Source: an uncultured Caldilineaceae bacterium (lineage in GTDB: Bacteria; Chloroflexota; Anaerolineae; Caldilineales; Caldilineaceae). Taken from it: a DNA stretch of 64,000 nucleotides. Each line of letters begins with the position of its first letter. The first letter of the stretch is position 1. Under the pieces are notes generated by a model, which was not told the DNA's origin, made no database searches, and worked only from the letters and a program-made list of their open reading frames with translations. Both the position numbers and the translations under genes were made by a program. The stretch spans positions 2,006,722 through 2,070,721 of the forward strand of contig OY282381.1 of NCBI GenBank assembly GCA_958295915.1, given 5' to 3'. Positions 51,150 through 60,175 of the stretch are shown piece by piece.

Positions 51150-52433
51150 ATGCCCGTGCGCATCGGCCTGCTCATCTACGGCTCTCTGGATACCCTCTCC
51201 GGCGGCTATCTCTACGACCGCAAACTGGTCGAGTATCTGCGCCAGGCCGGAGATTCTGTCGAAATTATATCGATCCCCTGGCGCAGCTATCCAGCGCGCC
51301 TGGCCGACAATCTTTCGTCGCGCCTATACCAGCGACTCCGATCTCTGGACGTGGACATTCTGTTGCAGGATGAGTTGAATCATCCATCGCTGGTGCTCGT
51401 CAATCAGCAGTTGCGGCGTAGGCCAAAGGACGCCCCGCCCCGGCCCTATTCATTGATCAGTATCGTTCATCATCTACGCAGTAGCGAACAGCATCCGCGC
51501 TGGCTGCTACCTGTATACCGCGCTGTCGAGCGCTCCTACCTGCGCACCCTCGACGGTTTCGTTTTCAACAGCCACACGACCCGGCAGAGCGTGGCGACAC
51601 TACTGGCCAATCCCGCCAGTGCGAGTAGTGAGAAGCGAAAAAAGAAAAGTGAGAGGCGCTCTCTCTCCTCTCCCCTCTTCCCTCTCTCCTCACCTTTCGG
51701 GCGCTCATACCTCACTGTTTCAGGAAGCGAAGCGCTGTCCGGCATCGTCGCCTACCCGGCAGCGGATCACCTGCCCGTACCAGACGCCGATGCTGCGCAA
51801 CAGTTAATCAGAGCCAGACAGCGCCGCCCTGGCCCGCTACGCATCCTGTCCGTCGGCAATCTCATCCCACGCAAAGGGCTGCACCATCTGATAGCCGCTC
51901 TTTCACGTCTGCCGCCGACCGATTGGCAACTGGACATCGTCGGCGCCCATACGGTCGATCGCGGCTATACTACAGCGCTGCGGAGGCAGATAACTGCAGC
52001 CGGATTGGAAGCGAACATCCGCTTGCGGGGGCGCGTATCCGACAGAGAATTGGCGCAACGATACAGCCACGCGCACCTGCTGGCCGCACTGTCTTACGAG
52101 GGGTTCGGCATCGTCTATCTGGAGGCAATGGCTTTCGGACTGCCGGCGCTGGCGAGTGTTCACGGAGCCGCCAGCGAAATCATCAGCCATGGCATCAATG
52201 GTTTTCTGGTCGAGCCTGCGGACGCCCACACCATCGCCGCGCATCTGTCTGCCCTGGCCAGGGACAGACAGCGGTTGGCGACAGTAGGCCAAAACGCCCG
52301 CCAGCGTTTTGCTCTCCATCCACGTTGGGCTGACTCAACTGCTGCGATTCGCAACTATTTTGTCGCTGTTTCGAACCGTGATTCTCCTGATTCAGATGAT
52401 GGACAGAATAAAATCATGGTCGATCCTGGATAA
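51150..52433 (+). CDS. GT4 family glycosyltransferase
   Basis: A 427-residue GT-B glycosyltransferase: N-terminal acceptor half (RIGLLIYGSLDTLSGGYLYDRKLVEYLRQAG) and donor half with LRILSVGNLIPRKGLHHLIAAL and the EX7E motif EGFGIVYLEAMAFGLPALA. Residues about 158-195 are an unusual basic/Ser-rich stretch (SSEKRKKKSERRSLSSP ...) inserted between the two halves, and the last 18 residues (RDSPDSDDGQNKIMVDPG) come from a repeat C copy. It begins five bases after the PTPS-like gene, so it may glycosylate the product of that cluster. Confidence 0.88.
   Translation: MPVRIGLLIYGSLDTLSGGYLYDRKLVEYLRQAGDSVEIISIPWRSYPARLADNLSSRLYQRLRSLDVDILLQDELNHPSLVLVNQQLRRRPKDAPPRPYSLISIVHHLRSSEQHPRWLLPVYRAVERSYLRTLDGFVFNSHTTRQSVATLLANPASASSEKRKKKSERRSLSSPLFPLSSPFGRSYLTVSGSEALSGIVAYPAADHLPVPDADAAQQLIRARQRRPGPLRILSVGNLIPRKGLHHLIAALSRLPPTDWQLDIVGAHTVDRGYTTALRRQITAAGLEANIRLRGRVSDRELAQRYSHAHLLAALSYEGFGIVYLEAMAFGLPALASVHGAASEIISHGINGFLVEPADAHTIAAHLSALARDRQRLATVGQNARQRFALHPRWADSTAAIRNYFVAVSNRDSPDSDDGQNKIMVDPG
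51622..51716. repeat. Low-complexity insert with half elements of A and D inside the GT4 gene
   Basis: Read on the minus strand: GTGAGGTATGAGCGCCCGAA (start of D), a purine-rich tract, then GCGCCTCTCACTTTTC (A-like arm). It encodes the basic/Ser-rich insert and keeps the frame. Confidence 0.55.
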
Positions 52434-52450
52434 TCACACGAATCATAGTC
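52371..52450 (+). repeat. Repeat C copy 6 at the end of the GT4 gene
   Basis: TTCGAACCGTGATTCTCCTG, ATTCAGATGATGGACAG and AATCACACGAATCATAGTC match the composite elements at 10878 and 18970. It supplies the C-terminal codons and stop of the glycosyltransferase. Confidence 0.75.
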
Positions 52451-52490
52451 AGGTCGTACCTACGGGCGCCCGTCCTATAGGAACAGAGCG

Positions 52491-53447
52491 ATGACAACCT
52501 CATTCGATCCGGATGTAAGGATTGACAGGAAGATGCAGGATATACCCTGCCTTGATTCCTGCAAATCCAATAATCCTGATTTCGATTTCACCCGCTATCT
52601 GGACTCCAAACGCAGTGTGGACGATCGGGCACTCAACCGGCGCGTCTGGCAGACGTTAGCGGATGCAGTGCGCGCCGAGCTGCCGCCAGACCGTCCCCTA
52701 CGGGTATTAGAAGTGGGTGCAGGCATCGGCACAATGATTGAACGCTGCATCGATTGGGGTCTGTTTGCGACCGCGGACTACATTGCTATCGACAGTGAAG
52801 AAATGAATATCCATGTCGCCCAGCAACGGCTGGCCCACCTGACGTCAGGTAGCGAATCGGGGCCGCGCGTACAGCTGCAGACGGCCAATCTGTATGATTT
52901 CGCCGCCCGTCGGGAAAATCAGCGCCGGTTCGATCTGATCATCGCCCACGCGCTGCTGGATCTGCTCCACCTACCGACGGCTCTGCCCCGCTTGTTGCAG
53001 ATGCTGCGCCCCGCCGGCTTGTACTATTTCACCATCAATTTCGACGGAGCCACCCTCTTTCTGCCGGAGATCGAACCGGCGCTGGAGCGCCAGATCGAAG
53101 CCCTCTATCATCAGTCGATGGACACGCGCATCACGGATGGGCAGCCCTCCGGTGACAGCCGCACCGGACGCAGACTTTTTCACGCCTTGCAGAAGATAGG
53201 AGCACAGGTGCTGGCAGCCGGCAGCTCCGATTGGGTCGTCCATCCGGTCGCCGGAGCCTACCCCCGGAACGAAGCCGATTTCCTCACGTGCATCCTGCAT
53301 TTTGTCGAATCGACTTTACGCGATCATCCGCAATTAAACGCCAGCGAGTTTGAAAACTGGCTCGACATCCGCCGCCAGCAGATCGCTCGCGGCGAGTTGC
53401 TTTACATCGCTCATCAATTGGACTACTGCGGCCGAGCGCCTGGTTGA
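52491..53447 (+). CDS. Class I SAM-dependent methyltransferase
   Basis: A 318-residue methyltransferase. Motif I is LRVLEVGAGIGTMIERCI, the acidic residue after beta-2 is in YIAIDSEEMN, motif II lies near LQTANLYDF and motif IV is FDLIIAHALLDLLHLP. A C-terminal region of 120 residues follows the Rossmann core. It is the fifth gene in the RibA-RibD to methyltransferase run and probably a tailoring enzyme; the substrate is not readable. The ribosome site before ATG 52491 is weak. Confidence 0.86.
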   Translation: MTTSFDPDVRIDRKMQDIPCLDSCKSNNPDFDFTRYLDSKRSVDDRALNRRVWQTLADAVRAELPPDRPLRVLEVGAGIGTMIERCIDWGLFATADYIAIDSEEMNIHVAQQRLAHLTSGSESGPRVQLQTANLYDFAARRENQRRFDLIIAHALLDLLHLPTALPRLLQMLRPAGLYYFTINFDGATLFLPEIEPALERQIEALYHQSMDTRITDGQPSGDSRTGRRLFHALQKIGAQVLAAGSSDWVVHPVAGAYPRNEADFLTCILHFVESTLRDHPQLNASEFENWLDIRRQQIARGELLYIAHQLDYCGRAPG

Positions 53448-53603
53448 CCGGTCCAGTTTAGAATCCAGTGGTCAGTGATCAACTAGAAACTTCCCGTAAT
53501 CCTTTCTCCATTGAACAATTCGTAATTGAAGACGCCCACGTTCCCAGGGCTTCGACAGATACAGTGGCCCAGAACAAACTTCAGCCGCAGGAGAGTTCGG
53601 AAG

Positions 53604-54707
53604 ATGAAGATCAAACGCATTTCCGCCTATCAGGTCGATCTGCCTCTGCGCGAGGGACGCTACGCCTGGTCCGGCGGCAAGTCGGTTTCCGTCTTCGACA
53701 GCACAATTGTCCAGGTTGAAACCAACACTGGCCTTGTCGGCCACGGCGAAGTCTGTCCTCTTGGTCCTTTTTACCTGCCGGCCTACGCCGCGGGGGTGCG
53801 CGCCGGCCTGGCCGAGTTGGCGCCTCATCTCATTGGGCTAGACCCGTTGCAGCTGGCTATTTTGAACGATCAGATGGATCGAGCGCTGAAGGGCCACGCC
53901 TACGTGAAATCCGGCATCGACATCGCCTGCTGGGATATTCTGGGCCAGGTGGCCGAGCAGCCGGTCTGTGTACTGTTGGGCGGGCGCTATGGTGATGATT
54001 TTGTCTTATATCGAGCCATCTCCCAGCGCTCGCCGGCCGACATGGCGGCCTCCGTGGCCAGATATCGCGCCGAGGGGTATCGGCGCTTCCAACTGAAGGT
54101 GGGCGGTGACCCGCACACGGACATCGAACGGATTCGGGCCGTGGCGGATGTGCTGGCCCCCGGGGACATACTAGTGGCTGATGCCAATACCGGCTGGTTG
54201 GCGCACGAAGCCGCGCGCGTGGTGCGCGGGGTGGATGATGTGGATGTCTATATCGAGCAGCCCTGCCTCAGCTACGAGTCGTGCCTTTCGATTCGCCAGC
54301 GCACGACACATCCCTTTGTGCTGGATGAAACCATCGACAGTATTGATGCGCTGTTGGGCGCATATGGGGATAGTGCAATGGATGTTGTGAACATAAAAAT
54401 CAGCAAGTTCGGGGGCCTGACCAGAGCGAAGCAGGCTCGGGATCTGTGTGTTTCTCTGGGCATCGCCATGACCATCGAGGACAGTTGGGGCGGTGACATC
54501 ACCACGGCGGCCATCGCGCATCTGGCCCACAGCACGCCAGCGGAGTTTCTGTTTACAGCCACGGATTTCAACAGTTATGTGACCGTCAGCACGGCAGAAG
54601 GCGCGCCCCAGCGTCACAATGGACGCATGGCTGCTTCCGCGGCGGCGGGGCTGGGCATTGCGCCCCGCTGGGAAGCGCTGGGCGAGCCGGCGCTGGCGAT
54701 CGGATGA
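53604..54707 (+). CDS. Mandelate racemase/muconate lactonizing enzyme family protein
   Basis: A 367-residue enolase-superfamily enzyme with capping domain and barrel. Catalytic Lys in [11 protein letters not shown], metal Asp in LVADANTGW, Glu in VYIEQPC, Asp/Glu in VLDETID and the second Lys in [14 protein letters not shown] are present; [17 protein letters not shown] resembles hydroxyproline dehydratases and proline-betaine epimerases. ATG 53604 has CAGGAGAG upstream. It may form the end of the preceding cluster or be independent; a 156-bp gap separates it. Confidence 0.9.
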   Translation: MKIKRISAYQVDLPLREGRYAWSGGKSVSVFDSTIVQVETNTGLVGHGEVCPLGPFYLPAYAAGVRAGLAELAPHLIGLDPLQLAILNDQMDRALKGHAYVKSGIDIACWDILGQVAEQPVCVLLGGRYGDDFVLYRAISQRSPADMAASVARYRAEGYRRFQLKVGGDPHTDIERIRAVADVLAPGDILVADANTGWLAHEAARVVRGVDDVDVYIEQPCLSYESCLSIRQRTTHPFVLDETIDSIDALLGAYGDSAMDVVNIKISKFGGLTRAKQARDLCVSLGIAMTIEDSWGGDITTAAIAHLAHSTPAEFLFTATDFNSYVTVSTAEGAPQRHNGRMAASAAAGLGIAPRWEALGEPALAIG

Positions 54708-54712
54708 AATCG

Positions 54713-54798
54713 GACCTTTGATTTGCTTGATCCATGTGATGGGGATGATGAACTGCCGTTATCATGGTAATCATACAAATCACATACATCCGTGGTCG
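54713..54798 (+). repeat. Repeat C copy 7
   Basis: GACCTTTGATTTGCTTGATC ... TGCCGTTATCATGGTAATCA ... ACATACATCCGTGGTCG, immediately after the enolase-superfamily gene. Confidence 0.85.
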
Positions 54799-54904
54799 AT
54801 CAGTAGGCGATGGCAACCCTCTCCCGCTATTGTTGCCACCCATCGGCAACTATCCTAGCGCCTTTACAACGCCGTCATGACCTGCGTTTCCCGTAAAACG
54901 ACCG

Positions 54905-56827
54905 CTAAAACGCACTGTTCAACTCCTTATCCTCCTCTCTGACGCCAAAATCTTCGTCGTCTATCTCCGAAAGGTTGACATAGAGCTGATTCTTGTTCAG
55001 CAGTTCCGCCAGCAGTTTCTTCTGTTTGTCCAGCCCCTTTTCGGTTTGACCAATTGCGATAAAGTCATCGACCGCATCGTCCGGCATTTCCGGGTTGACG
55101 TACCAATTGAGGAAGGAGTGTTCGGCAATGTCCCGCCAGAGGTCCACAAGCTCTGCGGAGGAATGCGCAGCCTGGATCTTGTCCATGTAGGCTTGGTTGT
55201 ATTGCATCAACTCGCAGTAGATGAAGTCGCCGCCGCCCCGCCAGTTGACGGATTCGGAGACGCCGCCGCTGTCGTATTCGATCTCTTCGAGTAGCCTCCC
55301 TGCTTTTTTGACTTTTTTGCCAACAACCTTCTTCAGCCGTTCAAGCGTGATGGTTTCTGCATAGTCCATCTGTTCAACCGTAATCCATTGGCGGTTCATT
55401 TTGTGGGCGACTGCGGCGGTGGTGGCGGAACCAGCGAAGAAGTCGAGAACAAAATCGTTTTGCTGCGTAGATATGTGGATAATCCTTTCAAGCAAACGTT
55501 CCGGCTTTGAAGTCGAAAACACGTTTTTGCTCTCAAATAATTTCATCAAGCCCTTTGTTGCTTCGGTTGCAGTGCCAACGTCAGCCCAGATTGTGAACGG
55601 ATTCGTGCCCTTCTCTTGAGCTTCAAACAAGAATCGTTTGTATTGAGGCTTAGATTGCCCCGTTTTCCCAAAAACGATTCTGTTGTCTTTGAGAGCGTCT
55701 TCGTATTTCTCCTCGGAAAAACGCCAGCATCTTCCTTCAGGCGGCCAGTATTCCTTTTCCGTGTTCGGGTTGACAATCGGATAGGTTAGATTTGGTCGAA
55801 TGTTAGGCGCATCGAAGGGATCGGCCACCCATGGTCCTCTTGGGTCATTATCGGGATTAGAAAATTTGCTGTTATCTGCCTGCAATGGATTGAGTGTCAA
55901 GAGCCTTCTATCTTTCGCATAAGACAAGAGATAATTGTGTGACAATGATACATCTATGTCATTCTGGCTTGACTTACGATGATTCCAGATGAAATTGGCA
56001 ACAAAATTCTCTTGATTAAATATCTCGTCAAGCAACAAGCTTATGTATGCCTGTTCATTATCATCACAATTCACAAAAATCGCCCCGTCATCCCTCAACA
56101 ACTTTCTTGCTACTTCCAGCCGGTTCTTCATAAACGTCAGCCAGCTTGAATGATTGAAGCTATCGTTGTAACCGAACGAATCATTTCCCGTGTTATACGG
56201 CGGATCAATGTAAATCAGCTTCACCTTGCCCCGGAACTGCTTCTTGAGCGTATGTAACGCCAGCAGGTTGTTGCCCTTAATGATCAGATTCTCCCGAATC
56301 GTGCCGCGTCCGTCCCGCCTGATCTCCGTCACCTCCTCTTCGCCGTCAACCGTATAGCGTTGCCAGTTGGTCAGCGCCTTGGGGTCAAACAGGCGGTCGA
56401 TCTCGTCCTGCGCCAGAATTTCATTAAAGAATATCTCTTTGCGCTTCTCTTCCTCTTTGGTCTGCCCGCCTTCCAGCACGCAATCCTTATAGGGCCAGAC
56501 AAGGGACACCTCGCCCCGTTCACGCAGAAATTTGCCGTCGATGTTCAGTCCGATTCTGTTGCGAAAGCGGGTATAGGAATCAGAGAGAAAGTTTTTGTCG
56601 GAGACGTATTCGATAAAGGTGTTGAGATTGAAGATCCAGTGCCCGGCGATCTCATCAAAGAATTTCGCCTTGATGTCAGGCTCGCCGAGCAGCAGCCTGA
56701 CAAGGGCGTGGTCGATTTTCCAGGCGCGGTCAATCACCGCCGCTTTGACCAGTTCGCCTTCATCATCGACGAAACGGGCATCAGTTTTGAGCAGTTCCGT
56801 CAGTTTTTCGTGAAAACGTTTTGGCAC
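54905..56827 (-). CDS. Type III-like DNA methyltransferase (Mod), orphan
   Basis: A 640-residue adenine or cytosine-N4 methyltransferase of the beta class. The catalytic motif DPPYNTGND (near residue 208) comes before the SAM-binding FFAGSATTAAVAHKMN (near 464), as in type III Mod subunits. The N-terminal 180 residues and the long insert between the motifs (target recognition) fit Mod length. The likely start is GTG 56827, just after the ruvB stop; the open frame upstream only mirrors ruvB. No Res helicase-nuclease gene is in the window, so it is either an orphan methylase or a remnant of a system. Confidence 0.88.
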   Translation of the reverse strand: MPKRFHEKLTELLKTDARFVDDEGELVKAAVIDRAWKIDHALVRLLLGEPDIKAKFFDEIAGHWIFNLNTFIEYVSDKNFLSDSYTRFRNRIGLNIDGKFLRERGEVSLVWPYKDCVLEGGQTKEEEKRKEIFFNEILAQDEIDRLFDPKALTNWQRYTVDGEEEVTEIRRDGRGTIRENLIIKGNNLLALHTLKKQFRGKVKLIYIDPPYNTGNDSFGYNDSFNHSSWLTFMKNRLEVARKLLRDDGAIFVNCDDNEQAYISLLLDEIFNQENFVANFIWNHRKSSQNDIDVSLSHNYLLSYAKDRRLLTLNPLQADNSKFSNPDNDPRGPWVADPFDAPNIRPNLTYPIVNPNTEKEYWPPEGRCWRFSEEKYEDALKDNRIVFGKTGQSKPQYKRFLFEAQEKGTNPFTIWADVGTATEATKGLMKLFESKNVFSTSKPERLLERIIHISTQQNDFVLDFFAGSATTAAVAHKMNRQWITVEQMDYAETITLERLKKVVGKKVKKAGRLLEEIEYDSGGVSESVNWRGGGDFIYCELMQYNQAYMDKIQAAHSSAELVDLWRDIAEHSFLNWYVNPEMPDDAVDDFIAIGQTEKGLDKQKKLLAELLNKNQLYVNLSEIDDEDFGVREEDKELNSAF

Positions 56828-56843
56828 GTTTATTCTATTCTGA

Positions 56844-57935
56844 TTATCCTCTGAATAAATTCCCCTGTCCCGACGTCTCCGGGTAGTCCGCGCCGATATG
56901 CGCGTACGCCGGCCTGGTGGCCATACGCCCGCGAGGGGTGCGATCCAGAAAGCCCAGTTGCAGCAGATATGGTTCGACCACATCCATAATCGTATCGCCT
57001 TCTTCACTGATGCTGGCCGCGAGGGTATCGAGCCCGACAGGGCCGCCGCTGAACTTGCTGACAATGGCATCCAGCACCCGCCGGTCCAGATCATCCAGGC
57101 CCAAATGGTCGATCTCGTGCATGGCCAGGGCCTCAGCGGCCAGTTCAACAGTAATGCTGCCGTCGGCCCGAACCTGAGCATAATCGCGCACCCGGCGCAG
57201 CAGCCGCAAAGCCACCCGCGGCGTTCCCCTGGAACGGAAGGCGATTTCAGCCGCGCCGGCGCTGTCAATGGGCGTGTCCAGCATCGCCGCGGCCCGGATG
57301 ATGATCGTCTCCAGAGCGTCCTGGCTGTAGAAATCGAAGCGCTCGACGACGCCGAAGCGGGCGCGCAAAGGCGCGGTCATGAGCGCCAGACGCGTGGTAG
57401 CGCCGATGACGGTGAACCGGGGCAGCTTTAAGCGAATGCTGCGTGCGCTGGGGCCGCTGCCGACGGTAATATCGAGAACAAAATCCTCCATCGCTGGGTA
57501 GAGAATCTCCTCTACCACGCGGCCCAAGCGGTGGATTTCGTCAATGAAAAGGATGTCGCCCTTGCGCAGGTTTGTGAGGATGGCGGCCAGATCGCCGGCC
57601 TTTTCGATCGCCGGTCCGGCCGTAGGTTTGAGATTGCCCTGCATTTCGTGGGCAAGGATATGGCTGAGAGTGGTTTTGCCCAGACCCGGAGGACCGTATA
57701 GGAGCACATGATCGAGCGCCTCGCCGCGCTGACGAGCAGCCTGCACCAAAATGCGCATTTTTTCACGCATTCGCTCCTGGCCAATCATTTCATCCAGGCT
57801 TTTGGGCCGCAGCGCATAATCGATGCGGCCATCCTCTGCCTGTCTTTCGCCAGATACGTCCCGACTGTTCGACTCTGAGCGTTGCCGGACGTTGCTGCGC
57901 ACCACACTGCGATCGTCAGTCATCTTTGCATCCAT
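56844..57935 (-). CDS. ruvB: Holliday junction branch migration helicase RuvB
   Basis: A 363-residue AAA+ motor: Walker A in [14 protein letters not shown], Walker B in [24 protein letters not shown], sensor 1 [19 protein letters not shown] and arginine [19 protein letters not shown], with the winged-helix end [21 protein letters not shown]. About 35 variable residues precede the family core [17 protein letters not shown]. RuvB drives branch migration with RuvA, which is not here. A TATACT near 57970 may be its -10 box. Confidence 0.96.
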   Translation of the reverse strand: MDAKMTDDRSVVRSNVRQRSESNSRDVSGERQAEDGRIDYALRPKSLDEMIGQERMREKMRILVQAARQRGEALDHVLLYGPPGLGKTTLSHILAHEMQGNLKPTAGPAIEKAGDLAAILTNLRKGDILFIDEIHRLGRVVEEILYPAMEDFVLDITVGSGPSARSIRLKLPRFTVIGATTRLALMTAPLRARFGVVERFDFYSQDALETIIIRAAAMLDTPIDSAGAAEIAFRSRGTPRVALRLLRRVRDYAQVRADGSITVELAAEALAMHEIDHLGLDDLDRRVLDAIVSKFSGGPVGLDTLAASISEEGDTIMDVVEPYLLQLGFLDRTPRGRMATRPAYAHIGADYPETSGQGNLFRG

Positions 57936-57968
57936 CCGGGAGTCACTACGAACGATTGTGCTACATGT

Positions 57969-57997
57969 AGTATACCAGAGAGTAATCGGGAGTAAAA
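57969..57997 (-). promoter_or_regulatory. Possible ruvB promoter
   Basis: On the minus strand TTTTAC, 17 bases, TATACT, overlapping the palindrome CTACATGTAG at 57961. Confidence 0.4.
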
Positions 57998-58006
57998 TAT
58001 AGGAAT

Positions 58007-58770
58007 TATATACTTAACTGCACAAGTATATCTTTCTCAGCCAGCTTTCGGCTGTGCGGGCTATTCCCACCCGCGTTCCTGAATATTTTTAGCGGCGTTC
58101 ACATCCCGGTCAACTGTCAGGATACGCCCGTGCATACCAATCCGCAAGGCCTTCAACTGGCTACTAGCTGGCAATTCACGATTGGGCCATATTCTGATAG
58201 CGGGCAATCCTTTCACCTTAATACGATTGCCCTTCACCATGCCCGCTGTAACCTCTGACAGTTCGATGCACTGATAGCGACTTAGTGGTTTGAAGCGTGG
58301 ATAACCAGGCTTTTCCCCAGCTTTTACCCTACGAAAGAAAGCCTTGAATGCCCTGTCTACACCTACCAGGACTCCGCGAGAAACTGTTATCCCTATATCA
58401 CGCCAGAACTGTTGTTCCTTTCGTAGCCGGGTTAGTCCCTTCATCTGCGTATACAGAGTCATACCCTTGCCACAGGCGCGGTATATGTCTCGTCTCTGTT
58501 CAAGGGCGCGATTGTATAGCCAGCGACAGGCGCGCAATACCTCACGGATGCGGGCATAGCCAGCGCGCGAACAGTAGCCTCGTTCTTGATATGTCTTGTG
58601 AATTGTGGTAAGCTGGGGCGTATCCATAAGCTATCGCCTTGTGGATCATAGCCCGTAGTGTTAGCGCACTGACGGGCTTCTCTCTTTGAAGTATCCTCAA
58701 AGTATACCACATGTTCACACTCAACGCAATCTTAACACACAGAAATCTTATTTGTGTAGTTAAGTATATA
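58007..58770. mobile_element. tnpB-derived element with terminal inverted repeats
   Basis: A 764-bp element bounded by near-perfect 19-bp inverted repeats (TATATACTTAACTGCACAA at 58007; TATATACTTAACTACACAA on the other strand at 58770). It contains a shortened tnpB on the minus strand and a subterminal hairpin (AGCCCG...CGGGCT, 58650-58677). IS200/IS605 elements usually lack inverted ends, so this looks like a non-autonomous derivative. Confidence 0.75.
58061..58627 (-). pseudogene. Internally deleted TnpB (IS200/IS605 OrfB)
   Basis: A continuous 188-residue frame with the N-terminal part of TnpB (LRACRWLYNRALEQRRDIY, the first wedge/REC region, then FKAFFRRVKAGEKPGYPRFKP and IRIWPNRELP). 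It jumps directly to LKALRIGMHGRILTVDRDVNAAKNIQERGWE, the family C-terminus with the last RuvC Asp. About 180-200 residues, including RuvC motifs I and II and the zinc finger, are missing, so it has no nuclease activity. The open frame across the deletion is notable. Confidence 0.85.
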
Positions 58771-58886
58771 GCTCCCTAAAATAGCGCATGATATCCGTTG
58801 CGCGCATCCACTTTGACGGAACGAACAAAAGCTGCTATAACATCTCTCACATTTCTTGCTATGCGGTGTGAATGAGAGGAATTGCT

Positions 58887-59264
58887 ATGGCCAAAAAGCC
58901 GAAAACGGAACGGAAACGATTGCTGACCCGCCTGAAACAGGTGAACGATGAGTTGAAACATCTGCGCAATCTGATGCAAGGTGAGGTGGATGTTGAGTTG
59001 GGCGAAGGCGACACGGAAATCGCCGAACGCGAGAAAACCGCCGCGCTGATCGCGGTGCTGGAGCGTCGTCAGCAGGACATCGAACACGCGCTGCGCGTGA
59101 TCGATCTGGGGCAATACGGCATCTGTGAACGCTGCGGCGAGCGGATCATGCCGGCGCGCCTGGAAGTCAAACCTGATGCAACGCTATGTATGAACTGCCA
59201 GCGGGAGGTCGAATCCATAAACCGGCGCAACCGGGTCCCGCGCGCCACGCCGGATCGCTGGTAA
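58887..59264 (+). CDS. TraR/DksA-type zinc-finger protein
   Basis: A 125-residue protein with a coiled-coil N-terminal region ([21 protein letters not shown] ... [26 protein letters not shown]) and a four-Cys zinc finger at the C-terminus ([29 protein letters not shown]). Such proteins can enter the RNA polymerase secondary channel; the acidic coiled-coil tip typical of DksA is not clear. ATG 58887 has GAGAGGA upstream. It is 19 bp before upp and may be co-transcribed. Confidence 0.9.
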   Translation: MAKKPKTERKRLLTRLKQVNDELKHLRNLMQGEVDVELGEGDTEIAEREKTAALIAVLERRQQDIEHALRVIDLGQYGICERCGERIMPARLEVKPDATLCMNCQREVESINRRNRVPRATPDRW

Positions 59265-59283
59265 ACCAGACCCAGGAAACGCC

Positions 59284-59940
59284 ATGGCCAACAATCTGTT
59301 TGTGTCCGGGCACCCTCTGGTGGAGCACAAAATTACGCAATTGCGGGATGTGACGACCGACTTCCGCCAGTTCCGTTCGATCGTCGCTGAACTGGCAATG
59401 ATTCTGGCCTACGAAGCCACAGCGGATCTGGCCACCCAGCCGGTGGAGGTGCTGACACCGCTTACCACTACCGCGGGCAGCAAATTCGACGCACGGGTTG
59501 GTCTGGCGCCGATCCTACGGGCTGGCCTGGGCATGGTAGACGGAATGCTCAGCCTCATCCCCCAGGCGGAAGTCTGGCATTTGGGCTTCTACCGGGACGA
59601 GCAAACCCTACAGCCGGTCATCTATTACAATAAACTGCCCAAGGACCTGTCCACCCACACCTGTTTCGTGCTGGATCCGATGCTGGCGACCGGTGGCTCT
59701 GCCCTGGCCGCTGTCGACATCCTCAAACGGCGAGGCGTCATCCGCATCAAGTTTGTCGGCCTTCTGGCCGCGCCCGAAGGGATTGCCGCGCTTCATGGAA
59801 CACACCCGGATGTTGCCGTGCATGTGGCTGCTGTCGATGAACGGCTGACAACCGCAGCGGATACGGCGGACGGCTTTCCACCCGGTTTCATCTGGCCTGG
59901 CCTCGGGGATGCCGGCGATCGGCAGTTCGGAACCAGGTAG
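59284..59940 (+). CDS. upp: Uracil phosphoribosyltransferase
   Basis: A 218-residue enzyme converting uracil and PRPP to UMP in pyrimidine salvage. Motifs are [38 protein letters not shown] and the PRPP loop [25 protein letters not shown]; the C-terminal uracil-binding region [19 protein letters not shown] is complete. ATG 59284 has AGGAAA upstream. It pairs with the DksA-like gene. Confidence 0.95.
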   Translation: MANNLFVSGHPLVEHKITQLRDVTTDFRQFRSIVAELAMILAYEATADLATQPVEVLTPLTTTAGSKFDARVGLAPILRAGLGMVDGMLSLIPQAEVWHLGFYRDEQTLQPVIYYNKLPKDLSTHTCFVLDPMLATGGSALAAVDILKRRGVIRIKFVGLLAAPEGIAALHGTHPDVAVHVAAVDERLTTAADTADGFPPGFIWPGLGDAGDRQFGTR

Positions 59941-59945
59941 ACAGC

Positions 59946-60160
59946 TCAGGAAAGCGAGATCATCGTAGCCGCGTCGTCCGGCGCTTTGGCCGGGCCGGCG
60001 ATGATCAGTGTGCCGTCCCTGTCGTTGCCCTGTAACATTTCTCCTCCAGCCAGCAGCCGGGCACGCCGAACAGACGCCCCTTCGACCCGAATCTGTCCAT
60101 TGCCCATGCCCAGAGCGGCGGAGATACTCTCCCCAGTTGTAGCGGCAACAAGAACTCACA
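59946..60160 (-). pseudogene. Possible C-terminal relic of an alpha-L-fucosidase-like gene
   Basis: On the minus strand one frame reads NWGEYLRRSGHGQW and another continues VRRARLLAGGEMLQG, DRDGTLIIAGPAKAPDDAAT and MISLS-stop, resembling the C-terminal beta domain of GH29 enzymes with a frameshift. The match is by pattern only and weak. Confidence 0.3.
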
Positions 60161-60175
60161 ACGAAAGGACCTGCA

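Noticed and set aside
56828-57268. N-terminal extension of the Mod protein
   Set aside because: This part of the open frame is antisense-free overlap with ruvB in another frame and has no methyltransferase features; a GTG just after ruvB is a better start.
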